A stretch of DNA of 64,000 nt from Nevskiaceae bacterium (GTDB lineage Bacteria; Pseudomonadota; Gammaproteobacteria; Nevskiales; Nevskiaceae): contig SCVA01000029.1 in NCBI GenBank assembly GCA_004297005.1, forward strand, positions 62,001 to 126,000, read 5' to 3'. The stretch's first letter is position 1. Every line of letters begins with the position of its first letter. Shown one piece after another: positions 28,430-36,536 of the stretch. Position numbers and translations under genes: made by a program. The notes below the pieces were generated by a model, which was not told the origin of the DNA, searched no databases, and saw only the letters and a list, made by a program, of their open reading frames with translations.

Positions 28430-30175
28430 ATGACCGGCCGCATCCCCGACTCCTTCATCCAGGACCTGCTCGCGCGCAGCGACATCGTCGAGATCATCGG
28501 CACGCGGGTGGAGCTCAAGCGCGCCGGCAAGGAGCTCAAGGGCCTGTCGCCTTTCACCCACGAAAAGTCGCCTTCGTTCTTCGTCTCGCCGACGAAGCAG
28601 ATGTTCTTCGACTTCTCCTCCGGCAAGAACGGCAATGCCATCGGCTTCCTGATGGAGTACGACCGCCTTTCCTTCGTCGAAGCCGTGGAAGAACTGGCCG
28701 GGCGTCTGGGCCTGGAGATTCCGCGCGAAGGTGGCTTCTCGCAACGCCTGGTGCTGGACGGCCCGCTCGACGCCCTGGCAGCCGCCGAGCGCTACTGGCG
28801 CGACCAGCTCAAGCACGCCCCGGCGGCGGTCGCCTACCTCAAGAAGCGCGGCGTCAACGGCGAGACCGCCAAGACCTTCGGCCTGGGCTATGCGCCGGAA
28901 TCCTGGGATGCCCTGACCAAGCTCTTCCCCGACCCCAAGCACGCGCTGGAAGCCGGCCTGCTGATCGAGCGCGAGGGCCGCGAGGGCGCCTATGACCGCT
29001 TCCGCAACCGCATCATGTTCCCGATCCGCGATACCCGCGGGCGGGTCATCGGCTTCGGCGGCCGCACGCTGGGCAACGACCCGGCCAAGTACCTCAACTC
29101 ACCCGAGACGCCCTTGTTCCACAAGGGCCGCAACCTCTACGGGCTCTACGAGGCCAAGCAGGCGGCGAAGAGCGCCCTGCCCTACCTGATCGTGGTCGAG
29201 GGCTACATGGACGTGGTGATGCTGGCCCAGCACGGCGTGCGCGAGGCGGTCGCCACCCTGGGCACCGCCACCACCGCCGAACACCTGCACCTGCTGTTCA
29301 AACAGACCAACAAGGTGGTGTTCAGCTTCGACGGCGACCGCGCCGGCCGCTCCGCCGCCTGGCGCGCACTGGAGCAGGCGCTGCCGGAGGTCTACGGCGT
29401 GCGCGAGTGCCGCTTCCTGTTCCTGCCCGAAGGCCATGACCCCGACAGCCTGGTGCAGGAGATCGGCGCCGAGGCCTTCCGCGCCCTGGTCGATGGCGCC
29501 CTGCCGCTGACCGCCTTCCTGCTTTCCGAACTGGAGAAGCAGGTCGACCTGAACAGCCTCGAAGGCCGGGCCAAGCTGGCGGCGCTGGCGCAGCCGCACT
29601 TGGCCAAGCTCAAGGAAGGCCCACTGCGCAGCCTGCTAGGCGAGGAACTCGCGCGCCGCACCCGGCTGTCCGCCGCGCAGATCGAGCGGCTGGCGGCGCC
29701 AGCGACGCACGCCGCCACCGAACCAGCGCCGGCCAACCGGCCAACCGGCGGCCGCAGCGATCCGGCGGCCCGCCTGCCGCGACGCGCCCTGCGGATTCTG
29801 CTGGAGGCTCCGGCACTAGCCAGCCAGGCCCAACACCTGGAGCAACTGGCGGCCAGCCCGGCGCCGGGTGCAGTCGCACTCGCCGAGGCCATTGAATTCT
29901 TCCAGGAGCACCCCGACTACAAGGCCAGCCAGTTGCTGCAGAGCTGGCAGGGCACTCCCAAGGGAATGGCGCTGGCCAGATTGGCCGCCGAACCTCTCGA
30001 CATCGACGGTGCCGCCCTGGGCAATGAATTTCGTGAGTCCCTGCGCCGGCTGCGCGAACGGGCAGTACGGGCCGAGATGGAAAAGCTGGTTGGCCACGGC
30101 CGTTCGCTGAGCCTGGCCGAGCAGCAGGAGCTGATTGGACTGCAACACCAACTATCCGAGCTGAAAACGGTCTAA
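28430..30175 (+). CDS. dnaG: DNA primase with degenerate N-terminal zinc-binding domain
   Basis: A 581-residue primase that makes RNA primers for replication. Order: N-terminal CHC2-like domain (1-100), RNA polymerase core with TOPRIM (VVEGYMDVVML and SFDGDRAGRSAA), and a C-terminal helicase-binding domain ending QQELIGLQHQLSELK. Where normal DnaG has C-P-F-H and C-F-G-C zinc ligands, this has SPFTHEKSPSF and FFDFSSGKNG: Cys to Ser, His to Thr, Cys to Asp, Cys to Ser. The rest of the domain (GRVELKRAGK, GNAIGFLMEYD) is conserved, so it is not decay. I recall a similar DFSSGK form in Rhizobiales primases. Start ATG 28430. Confidence 0.95.
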   Translation: MTGRIPDSFIQDLLARSDIVEIIGTRVELKRAGKELKGLSPFTHEKSPSFFVSPTKQMFFDFSSGKNGNAIGFLMEYDRLSFVEAVEELAGRLGLEIPREGGFSQRLVLDGPLDALAAAERYWRDQLKHAPAAVAYLKKRGVNGETAKTFGLGYAPESWDALTKLFPDPKHALEAGLLIEREGREGAYDRFRNRIMFPIRDTRGRVIGFGGRTLGNDPAKYLNSPETPLFHKGRNLYGLYEAKQAAKSALPYLIVVEGYMDVVMLAQHGVREAVATLGTATTAEHLHLLFKQTNKVVFSFDGDRAGRSAAWRALEQALPEVYGVRECRFLFLPEGHDPDSLVQEIGAEAFRALVDGALPLTAFLLSELEKQVDLNSLEGRAKLAALAQPHLAKLKEGPLRSLLGEELARRTRLSAAQIERLAAPATHAATEPAPANRPTGGRSDPAARLPRRALRILLEAPALASQAQHLEQLAASPAPGAVALAEAIEFFQEHPDYKASQLLQSWQGTPKGMALARLAAEPLDIDGAALGNEFRESLRRLRERAVRAEMEKLVGHGRSLSLAEQQELIGLQHQLSELKTV

Positions 30176-30260
30176 ATTGGCCGGACAATGACCAGTTCGG
30201 GTAAACTTATAGGTTCCCAGCCGGCTTCTGACGCCGGCGGCATTAGAAGGTTGTGAATTC

Positions 30261-32102
30261 ATGAGCAAAGCCGCTGACCAGCAAAGCCAGATCAAGAAAC
30301 TGATCGCCTTCGGCAAGGAGAAGGGTTACCTGACCTACGCCGAGGTTTCGGACCACCTGGTCGAGCTGACCGACGCCGAGCAGATCGACGACGTCATCGT
30401 GATGATCCAGGGCATGGGCATCCCGGTGCACGACGAGGCGCCGGACGCCGAGGCGCGGCTGTTCACCGAACCGACCGTGGTCGCCGCCGAGGACGATGAG
30501 GAGGCCGCCGAAGAAGCCGCCGCCACCCTCGCCGCTCTCGACGACCAGTTCGGCCGCACCACCGACCCGGTGCGCATGTACATGCGCGAGATGGGCGCGG
30601 TGGAACTGCTCGACCGCGAGGGCGAAATCCGCATCGCCAAGCGCATCGAGGAAGGCCTCAACGAAGCCATGTACGCCATGGCGCAGTACCCGGAAACCGT
30701 CGCCATCCTGCTCGAAGCCTATGACCAGGCCAAGGAAGGCAAGCGCCGCCTGGCCGAGGTGGTGGTCGGCTTCTTCGACCCCAACGCCGAGCCGGCCCCG
30801 GCGGAAGCACCGCTGCCGGTGGAGGCCATCGCCGAAGAACCCGCCGACGAGGAAGCGGATAGCGATGAAGAAGAGACCGTCGATACCGGCCCCGATCCGG
30901 TGCTCTGCGCCGAGAAGTTCGGCGAGTTGCAGGGCCTGTTCGACAAGGCCTGGTCGGCGCTGGAAAAGCACGGCTCCGGCGACAAGAAGACCGAAAAGGC
31001 GCGCTCGGCGCTGGCCGACCTGCTGATGACCTTCCGGCTGTCGCCGAAGATCGTCGACGAGATCACCAACAACCTGCGCGACAAGATCGACCAGATTCGC
31101 GGCATCGAGCGCGGCATCATGCGCACCTGCGTGGTCGAGGCGGGCATGGACAAGTCGGAGTTCCTGCAGCGCTACCGCGATGCCGGCCCGACCGACATCG
31201 ACTGGATCGACAAGGCGATCAAGGCCAAGCGCAAGTACTCCGCGACGCTCAACGGCAAGCGCGCCGACATCGTCAAGATGCAGGAAGCCCTGCACCAGAT
31301 GGAAGGCGACAACCTCATCACCGTCGATGAGATCAAGGACATCTACCGGCGCATGACCGTTGGCGAGGCCAAGGCCCGCCGCGCCAAGAAGGAGATGGTC
31401 GAGGCCAACCTGCGCTTGGTGATCTCCATCGCCAAGAAGTACACCAACCGCGGCCTGCAGTTCCTCGACCTGATCCAGGAAGGCAACATCGGCCTGATGA
31501 AGGCGGTCGACAAGTTCGAGTACCGCCGCGGCTACAAGTTCTCGACCTACGCCACCTGGTGGATCCGCCAGGCCATCACCCGCTCGATCGCCGACCAGGC
31601 GCGCACCATCCGTATTCCGGTGCACATGATCGAGACCATCAACAAGCTCAACCGCATCTCGCGGCAGATGATCCAGGAGATGGGCCGCGAGCCCACGCCG
31701 GAAGAGCTGGCGAAGAAGATGGAGATGCCGGAGGACAAGATCCGCAAGGTGATGAAGATCGCCAAGGAACCGATCTCGATGGAAACCCCGATCGGCGACG
31801 ACGAGGATTCGCACCTGGGCGACTTCATCCCCGACGATCAGGCGGTGTCGCCGCTGGAGACCGCGACCTCGCAGTCGCTGGCCGAAGCCACCCACCAGAT
31901 CCTCGCCAGCCTGACGCCGCGCGAGGCCAAGGTGCTGCGCATGCGCTTCGGCATCGACATGACCACCGACCATACGCTGGAAGAAGTCGGCAAGCAGTTC
32001 GATGTCACCCGCGAGCGCATCCGCCAGATCGAAGCCAAGGCGCTGCGCAAGCTGCGTCACCCGAGCCGCGCCAACTACTTGCGCAGCTTCCTGGACGAAT
32101 AA
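30261..32102 (+). CDS. rpoD: RNA polymerase primary sigma factor (sigma-70)
   Basis: A 613-residue housekeeping sigma factor. Region 1.1 is at 1-80, region 1.2 around [13 protein letters not shown], then a non-conserved acidic insert (about 175-215, [14 protein letters not shown]), region 2 with [21 protein letters not shown] and [15 protein letters not shown], region 3, and region 4 with [20 protein letters not shown]. Everything needed for -10 and -35 recognition is present. It is the last gene of the operon and ends at a strong bidirectional terminator. Confidence 0.98.
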   Translation: MSKAADQQSQIKKLIAFGKEKGYLTYAEVSDHLVELTDAEQIDDVIVMIQGMGIPVHDEAPDAEARLFTEPTVVAAEDDEEAAEEAAATLAALDDQFGRTTDPVRMYMREMGAVELLDREGEIRIAKRIEEGLNEAMYAMAQYPETVAILLEAYDQAKEGKRRLAEVVVGFFDPNAEPAPAEAPLPVEAIAEEPADEEADSDEEETVDTGPDPVLCAEKFGELQGLFDKAWSALEKHGSGDKKTEKARSALADLLMTFRLSPKIVDEITNNLRDKIDQIRGIERGIMRTCVVEAGMDKSEFLQRYRDAGPTDIDWIDKAIKAKRKYSATLNGKRADIVKMQEALHQMEGDNLITVDEIKDIYRRMTVGEAKARRAKKEMVEANLRLVISIAKKYTNRGLQFLDLIQEGNIGLMKAVDKFEYRRGYKFSTYATWWIRQAITRSIADQARTIRIPVHMIETINKLNRISRQMIQEMGREPTPEELAKKMEMPEDKIRKVMKIAKEPISMETPIGDDEDSHLGDFIPDDQAVSPLETATSQSLAEATHQILASLTPREAKVLRMRFGIDMTTDHTLEEVGKQFDVTRERIRQIEAKALRKLRHPSRANYLRSFLDE

Positions 32103-32131
32103 GTCGGGCCTTTAGCGGCCACCCAACCGCC

Positions 32132-32168
32132 CAACAAAAAGCCCCGCGATGCGGGGCTTTTTGTTGGC
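32132..32168. terminator. Bidirectional terminator between rpoD and the convergent barrel gene
   Basis: A perfect 17-base stem: CCAACAAAAAGCCCCGC pairs with its reverse complement across loop GAT. Each strand ends in a T run, so it serves rpoD and the minus-strand gene alike. Confidence 0.95.
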
Positions 32169-32180
32169 TGCGAAGGCGAC

Positions 32181-32774
32181 TCAGAAGTTCAGTCGCGCAC
32201 CCACCAGATAGGCGTTGGTGCTGTCGCCGAACTCGTAGCCACCGCTGACACCAAAGCTGGGCGTGAAGTTGAACACCGCGCCCACCAGGCCAGTGGTCTC
32301 GCTTTCATCGAACACTTTGGTGTAGCGCATGCCGCCGTTCACCTCTAGCGCCGGGGTCAGCAGCGCGCGGGCGCCGCCTTCGACGAAGTAGCCGGTGTCG
32401 TCCTCGTCGCTGAACAGCGAGGAGGACGGCCCCTTCGGTGAAATCTGCGCGATGCTGGCGCCACCGCCAACCGTCAAATCCAGACGTTCGGCGACCGGGA
32501 AGCGGACGCCGATACCGATGTTGGCCTGATCGGTTTCGGCATAAGAGCCGGCAACCTTGTCGGTGCTGTAATGGCGGTAGTCACCATACAGATACACCTG
32601 CTCGGCGAGCTTGCCGGAGGCCTTGCCGTAATAGCCGTCGGCATCGCGATCATTCTCATCGCCATCCCGCTGGGTAGCCTTCGAGTAACCGCCTTCCAGA
32701 TAGTTGTACGACAGGCCGTCGGCGAACACCGCCAGGGGCGCCGCCAGCAGGCCAACTGCAAGTAACTTCTTCAT
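32181..32774 (-). CDS. Outer-membrane beta-barrel protein, Ax21/OmpX-like
   Basis: A 197-residue protein with signal peptide MKKLLAVGLLAAPLAVFA and a mature part that opens DGLSYNYLEGGYSKATQ, as in Ax21-type proteins, then alternates hydrophobic beta strands (VYLYGDYRHYS, GIGVRFPVAERLDLTVGGG, YFVEGGARALL) and ends in a C-terminal phenylalanine (ARLNF), the BAM recognition signature. It is predicted to be a small eight-stranded barrel. The similarity to Ax21 is from memory of its N-terminus; no signalling role should be inferred. Confidence 0.75.
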   Translation of the reverse strand: MKKLLAVGLLAAPLAVFADGLSYNYLEGGYSKATQRDGDENDRDADGYYGKASGKLAEQVYLYGDYRHYSTDKVAGSYAETDQANIGIGVRFPVAERLDLTVGGGASIAQISPKGPSSSLFSDEDDTGYFVEGGARALLTPALEVNGGMRYTKVFDESETTGLVGAVFNFTPSFGVSGGYEFGDSTNAYLVGARLNF

Positions 32775-32885
32775 TGTTTATCTCCGTGATGCCAGGGGTA
32801 TCGCGTCGCCACCACGCCACTTGCGCGGCGAGGTCGTCTGCTAACGTGACTGGCTATAGAAATAGTCGCGTCAAATGAGCCCCGG

Positions 32886-33668
32886 ATGAATGCCACCCTG
32901 CGCAAGCTGATCTGCGTCGCCCTGCTGCCAGTCACCACCGCCGCTTGGGCGGCGGAGGCACGCTGGTGGGCTCAATTTGGCGCCTGGGACTACGTCGCTA
33001 GCGGCAGCGTCACTGATCAGACGCGCCTAGACCTGCAGGGCGATCTTGGCCTGCGTAGCCAGGATCGTGGCGACTATCAGCTCGGCTATCAGCCCGGCAA
33101 CCGGAGCCGACGCTGGCTGCCGCGCCTGGAGCTGGGCTATGTCCATCTCGCCGCCCAAGGTCGTCAGGAGCTGTCGGGCCTGGAACTGCCCGGCCCTGGC
33201 CTGCCCCCCCTGTTCGGTGGACTGCCACTGCTCAACGGCAATACCGCGGAGACTTCGGCAGACCTCGACGATCTCGAGATGCGGGCACAGTGGCCATGGC
33301 AGTTGGGCAGCCTGCTGCTGGGCACCGGGCTAAACCTCAGTCGGCTCGACGGCCTGATCGTGGTTGCAGACGCCGATACCGGCGCGTCCAATCGCCAGCG
33401 CGTCGATGAGGTTTTTCCCAGCCTGAGCCTGGGCGCCGACTGGCAGCCCTGGGATTGGCTCCAGCTGAGCCTGCGAGGCGATTACGTGCAGTACCAGGGC
33501 GACCGCGCTCAGGGCCTGGAGGCCAGCGCCCTCTGGAGGATTTACGGCCCGATCAGCCTGGAAGCCGGCTGGCGGCAACGCGCCTACAAGATCGAGAGTG
33601 ACGACTACTTGGTCGACGCGCGCCTCTCGGGAGCCCGCATCGGGCTCCGCTTCGAGCTGAGCCGCTAG
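32886..33668 (+). CDS. Outer-membrane beta-barrel protein (TIGR04219-like)
   Basis: A 260-residue protein with a signal peptide (MNATLRKLICVALLPVTTA, cleavage after AWAAE) and strongly alternating strands (RWLPRLELGYVHLAAQG, LQLSLRGDYVQYQG, ISLEAGWRQRAYKIESDDY), closing ARIGLRFEL. The SDDYLVDARLSG segment before the last strand resembles the TIGR04219 outer-membrane family. No catalytic motif. It is divergent from the neighbouring barrel gene with about 110 bases between, so they may share regulation. Confidence 0.65.
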   Translation: MNATLRKLICVALLPVTTAAWAAEARWWAQFGAWDYVASGSVTDQTRLDLQGDLGLRSQDRGDYQLGYQPGNRSRRWLPRLELGYVHLAAQGRQELSGLELPGPGLPPLFGGLPLLNGNTAETSADLDDLEMRAQWPWQLGSLLLGTGLNLSRLDGLIVVADADTGASNRQRVDEVFPSLSLGADWQPWDWLQLSLRGDYVQYQGDRAQGLEASALWRIYGPISLEAGWRQRAYKIESDDYLVDARLSGARIGLRFELSR

Positions 33669-33687
33669 AACTCTGGCCCCAGAAACA

Positions 33688-33715
33688 CCAAGGGGCGCCC
33701 TGGGGCGCCCCTTGG
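33688..33715. other. Strong hairpin between convergent genes
   Basis: A perfect 12-base stem CCAAGGGGCGCC/GGCGCCCCTTGG with loop CTGG, 20 bases after the barrel gene stop and 18 before the cytochrome stop. T runs are weak on both sides, so termination is plausible but not certain. Confidence 0.6.
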
Positions 33716-33732
33716 TTAGCGAACAACGAGAG

Positions 33733-34077
33733 TTACTTGCTCAACTCACCGTGCACGCTGGGGGTGTACAGCGGACCCGTCTGCTGACCGAACCACTGCG
33801 CGAGCTGCTTGATGTCGGCGTCGCTGAGGTTGGCCGCCTGGGCGCCCATGATCGCGTTCTTGCGGGCGCCGGCACGGTAGTCCTTGAGCGCATGTTCGAT
33901 GTAGTTGGCGTACTGACCGGCAATGATCGGATACATGCCGGTGGCGCTGACTCCGGTCTCGCCGTGGCAGGCGGCGCAGGCAGCGGCCTTTTCCGGCTTC
34001 TCAACCGGAGCGGCCTGGGCAGCCGTGGCGCAGACAAGGGCGAGGACCGCAAACGCGGTGCGGGAGAACTGGGTCAT
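33733..34077 (-). CDS. Monohaem class I cytochrome c
   Basis: A 114-residue periplasmic cytochrome with a signal peptide (MTQFSRTAFAVLALVCAT, cleavage after AQA), one haem motif CAACH at about residues 33-37, and a distal Met ligand probably in NAIMGAQAANLSD. The pattern GQYANYIEHALKDYRAG followed by DIKQLAQWF is like one domain of cytochrome c4. I chose ATG 34077 because AGGA lies 8 bases upstream; ATG 34086 is also possible. It follows a second cytochrome gene closely, so they form an operon. Confidence 0.85.
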   Translation of the reverse strand: MTQFSRTAFAVLALVCATAAQAAPVEKPEKAAACAACHGETGVSATGMYPIIAGQYANYIEHALKDYRAGARKNAIMGAQAANLSDADIKQLAQWFGQQTGPLYTPSVHGELSK

Positions 34078-34097
34078 GGCATTCATCCTGGACGGCC

Positions 34098-34424
34098 TCA
34101 AGGGTGGGCCGGAGCCTTGGCGAGATAGGCAGCGATATCTTCGATGTCCTGATCACTCATCGAAGTCGCCTGCGCGCGCATGGTCGGGTGCGGGCGATTG
34201 CCGGCACGGTATTCCTTCAGCGCCGCGACAATGTACTCCGGGTGCTGTCCACCGAGCTTGGGCACGCGATAGGTCGGATAGGCATTGTTGTAATTGGGAA
34301 TGCCGTGGCAACCCATGCAGGTATTGCCCTTCTCCCGGCCGGCTTCGGGGTTACCGGCGGCGTGAACGGCGGGCAGCGCAAAAACAGCCACCATAGCGAG
34401 GACGGCGCGGTGCGCGGTCTTCAT
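34098..34424 (-). CDS. Monohaem class I cytochrome c
   Basis: A 108-residue cytochrome with signal peptide MKTAHRAVLAMVAVFALPA (cleavage after VHA), haem motif CMGCH at about residues 36-40 and the pattern GQHPEYIVAALKEYRAGNR, then MRAQATSMSD with the likely Met ligand and DIEDIAAYLAKAP. Its C-terminal half parallels the downstream cytochrome closely; together they correspond to the two halves of dihaem cytochrome c4, which normally passes electrons to terminal oxidases. Partner unknown. Confidence 0.87.
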   Translation of the reverse strand: MKTAHRAVLAMVAVFALPAVHAAGNPEAGREKGNTCMGCHGIPNYNNAYPTYRVPKLGGQHPEYIVAALKEYRAGNRPHPTMRAQATSMSDQDIEDIAAYLAKAPAHP

Positions 34425-34614
34425 CGTGCGAATCTCCAGAGGAATTTATGCAGCGGGTGCGCGGTGGGGAGCCCGTCCGCAAGCGGCATATGGTCGGGCA
34501 AAACCGGCGTCCTCGTCAACGAACGCCCTTGCCCCAAACCTGCCGCCGCGGCCCGGCCCCGGGCCGGCGCTGCGATATAGTCTGGCACCGAATCCTCCCG
34601 CCTCCCGAGGCCAC

Positions 34615-35013
34615 ATGCACATCCCGGTCACGGGTTTTGCCGCCGCCGTCTGCGGCCTGCTGCTGGTACTGCTGGCACTGCGCGTATCCCAACTGCGGAT
34701 GCGCCATCGCGTCGCGCTGGGCGACGGCGGCCACGGCGTACTCCATCGTGCGATCCGCGCCCACGCCAACAGCACCGAGCACGCACCGATCTTCCTGCTG
34801 ATGAGTCTCTGCTATGAGCTGTCCGCGGGCTCGTCCTGGCTGCTGATCGGACTGGTGGCGCTGTTCCTGCTCGGCCGCCTGAGCCTGAGCTGGGGCCTGA
34901 GCCGGGCCAGCATCAATGCCGCCCGGCGTCTTGGTGCCGGCCTGACCTATCTGAGCCAACTGGCCTTGGCGCTGGCCCTCTTGGCGCAGCTGCTGCGCGG
35001 CCCAGTGGCATGA
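34615..35013 (+). CDS. MAPEG family membrane protein
   Basis: A 132-residue protein with four hydrophobic segments. RMRHRVALGDGG and HRAIRAHANSTEHAPIF are the MAPEG motifs (N..E.AP in the second helix region). Eukaryotic members include microsomal glutathione S-transferases; bacterial YecN-type members are uncharacterised. RBS CCCGAGG precedes the ATG. The stop overlaps the ppx start (ATGA), so ppx is translationally coupled. Confidence 0.82.
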   Translation: MHIPVTGFAAAVCGLLLVLLALRVSQLRMRHRVALGDGGHGVLHRAIRAHANSTEHAPIFLLMSLCYELSAGSSWLLIGLVALFLLGRLSLSWGLSRASINAARRLGAGLTYLSQLALALALLAQLLRGPVA

Positions 35014-36518
35014 GGCGCCGACTGGCCACCGCCCGCGGCGAGGCTGTCGCCGCGGTCGATCTCGGCTCCAACAGTTTCCACATGCTGGTGGCTCGCGAGA
35101 ACGCCGGACAACTGCAGATCATCGACCGCCTGCGCGAGGCGGTGCGCCTGGCCGCCGGACTCGACGCCGACCGTCATCTCTCGCCCGAAGCACAGGCGCG
35201 AGCGCTGGCCTGCCTGACCCGCTTCGGCCAGCGCCTGCAAGGCGTGCCCACCGACCGCGTACGCGTGGCCGGCACCAACACCCTGCGACGGATGCGCGAT
35301 GGCGCCGCCTTCATCGCCGCCGCAGAAAAGGCGCTGGGACACGAGATCGAAATCATCTCCGGCGTCGAGGAAGCGCGCCTGGTCTACTCCGGCGTCACCC
35401 ACGGCATGGGCCGCAGCCGGCCGCGCCGTCTGGTGGTGGACATCGGCGGCGGCAGCACCGAACTCATCATCGGCAAGGGTGACGATCCCAAGCTCATGGA
35501 ATCGGTGGCGCTCGGCTGCGTGGTGCACAGCCAACGCTATTTCGCCGACGGCGTAATCAGCCGCGCCCGCTTCCGCCAAGCACGGCTGGCGGCGCGCGTG
35601 GAGCTGGAGTTTCTCGAACGCCGCTATCGCGAGGCCGGCTGGGATTGCGCCATTGGCGCTTCTGGCACCGTGCGCGGCGCCTGGCGGGTGATGATGGCGC
35701 AGGGCTGGGCGGAAGATCGCATCAGCCGCGAAGCTCTGGAAAAGACCGTGAACATGACGGTCGCCGCCGGGCATGTTTCCGCCATCGATTTCAGCGGTCT
35801 GCGCGAAGATCGGCGGCCGGTGTTCGCCGGCGGCCTGGCGGTGCTGGCCGGCGTCTTCGACGCGCTGAATCTGGAGGAGATGGAGACCAGCGAGCACGCC
35901 CTGCGCGAGGGCCTGGTCTACGACCTGCTGGGGCGCCTGGAGAACCGCGATGTGCGCGGCGCGGCGGTGGCGGCGATGGCGCGCCGCTACGGTGCAGACC
36001 CCGAGCATGCGGTGGCAGTGGAGCGCACCGCCCTGAAAGCCCTGGCGCAGACCGCGGTGGCCTGGAACCTGCCACGGGTGCTGTCGGCGACGCTCTTGGG
36101 CTGGGCCGCCCAACTGCACGAAATCGGCTTGGTCATCGCCCACGACAACCACCATCGTCACGGCGAGTACATCCTCCGCAACGGCGATCTGCGCGGCTTC
36201 TCGCTCACCGATCAGCGCCTGCTGGCGGCGCTGGTGCGACTGCATCGCGGCAAGTTCACCGCCAGCGCCTGGGAGGATTTGCCCAGCGAGTGGCACGAGC
36301 CGATCCAGCGGCTGGCGCTGTTGCTGCGCCTGGCGGTGCTGCTGCACCGCTCGCGCACACCGCGCCTGCAACTACCGTTTACCCTCAGCCCGGGGCGCAA
36401 GACCCTGGAGATCGCCTTCCCGGAAGGCTGGCTGGCCAAGCGCCCCCTGACCGAGGCCGATCTCGAGCAGGAAGCGGAGTATCTGGCCGCCGCCGGCGTT
36501 CGCCTGCGCTATCGCTAG
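35010..36518 (+). CDS. ppx: Exopolyphosphatase / guanosine pentaphosphatase (Ppx/GppA)
   Basis: A 502-residue ASKHA-fold phosphatase that removes terminal phosphate from polyphosphate (or pppGpp). AAVDLGSNSFHMLV is phosphate loop 1, AGTNTLRR, then EEARLVYSGV with the catalytic glutamate, VVDIGGGSTELI loop 2, and GASGTVRG. The C-terminal HD-like domain carries HEIGLVIAHDNHHRHGEYIL. It is convergent with ppk1, 18 bases apart, the common arrangement for polyphosphate turnover. Confidence 0.93.
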   Translation: MRRRLATARGEAVAAVDLGSNSFHMLVARENAGQLQIIDRLREAVRLAAGLDADRHLSPEAQARALACLTRFGQRLQGVPTDRVRVAGTNTLRRMRDGAAFIAAAEKALGHEIEIISGVEEARLVYSGVTHGMGRSRPRRLVVDIGGGSTELIIGKGDDPKLMESVALGCVVHSQRYFADGVISRARFRQARLAARVELEFLERRYREAGWDCAIGASGTVRGAWRVMMAQGWAEDRISREALEKTVNMTVAAGHVSAIDFSGLREDRRPVFAGGLAVLAGVFDALNLEEMETSEHALREGLVYDLLGRLENRDVRGAAVAAMARRYGADPEHAVAVERTALKALAQTAVAWNLPRVLSATLLGWAAQLHEIGLVIAHDNHHRHGEYILRNGDLRGFSLTDQRLLAALVRLHRGKFTASAWEDLPSEWHEPIQRLALLLRLAVLLHRSRTPRLQLPFTLSPGRKTLEIAFPEGWLAKRPLTEADLEQEAEYLAAAGVRLRYR

Positions 36519-36536
36519 CCGCCGCCACTCCCGGCG

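Noticed and set aside
30243..32060. 605-codon open frame opposite rpoD
   Set aside because: Leu/Val/His/Asp-rich antisense of a highly conserved gene; no independent start signal.
32181..32774. Ax21 as a quorum-sensing signal precursor
   Set aside because: The signalling role claimed for Ax21 is not a safe basis; the sequence supports only a small outer-membrane barrel.
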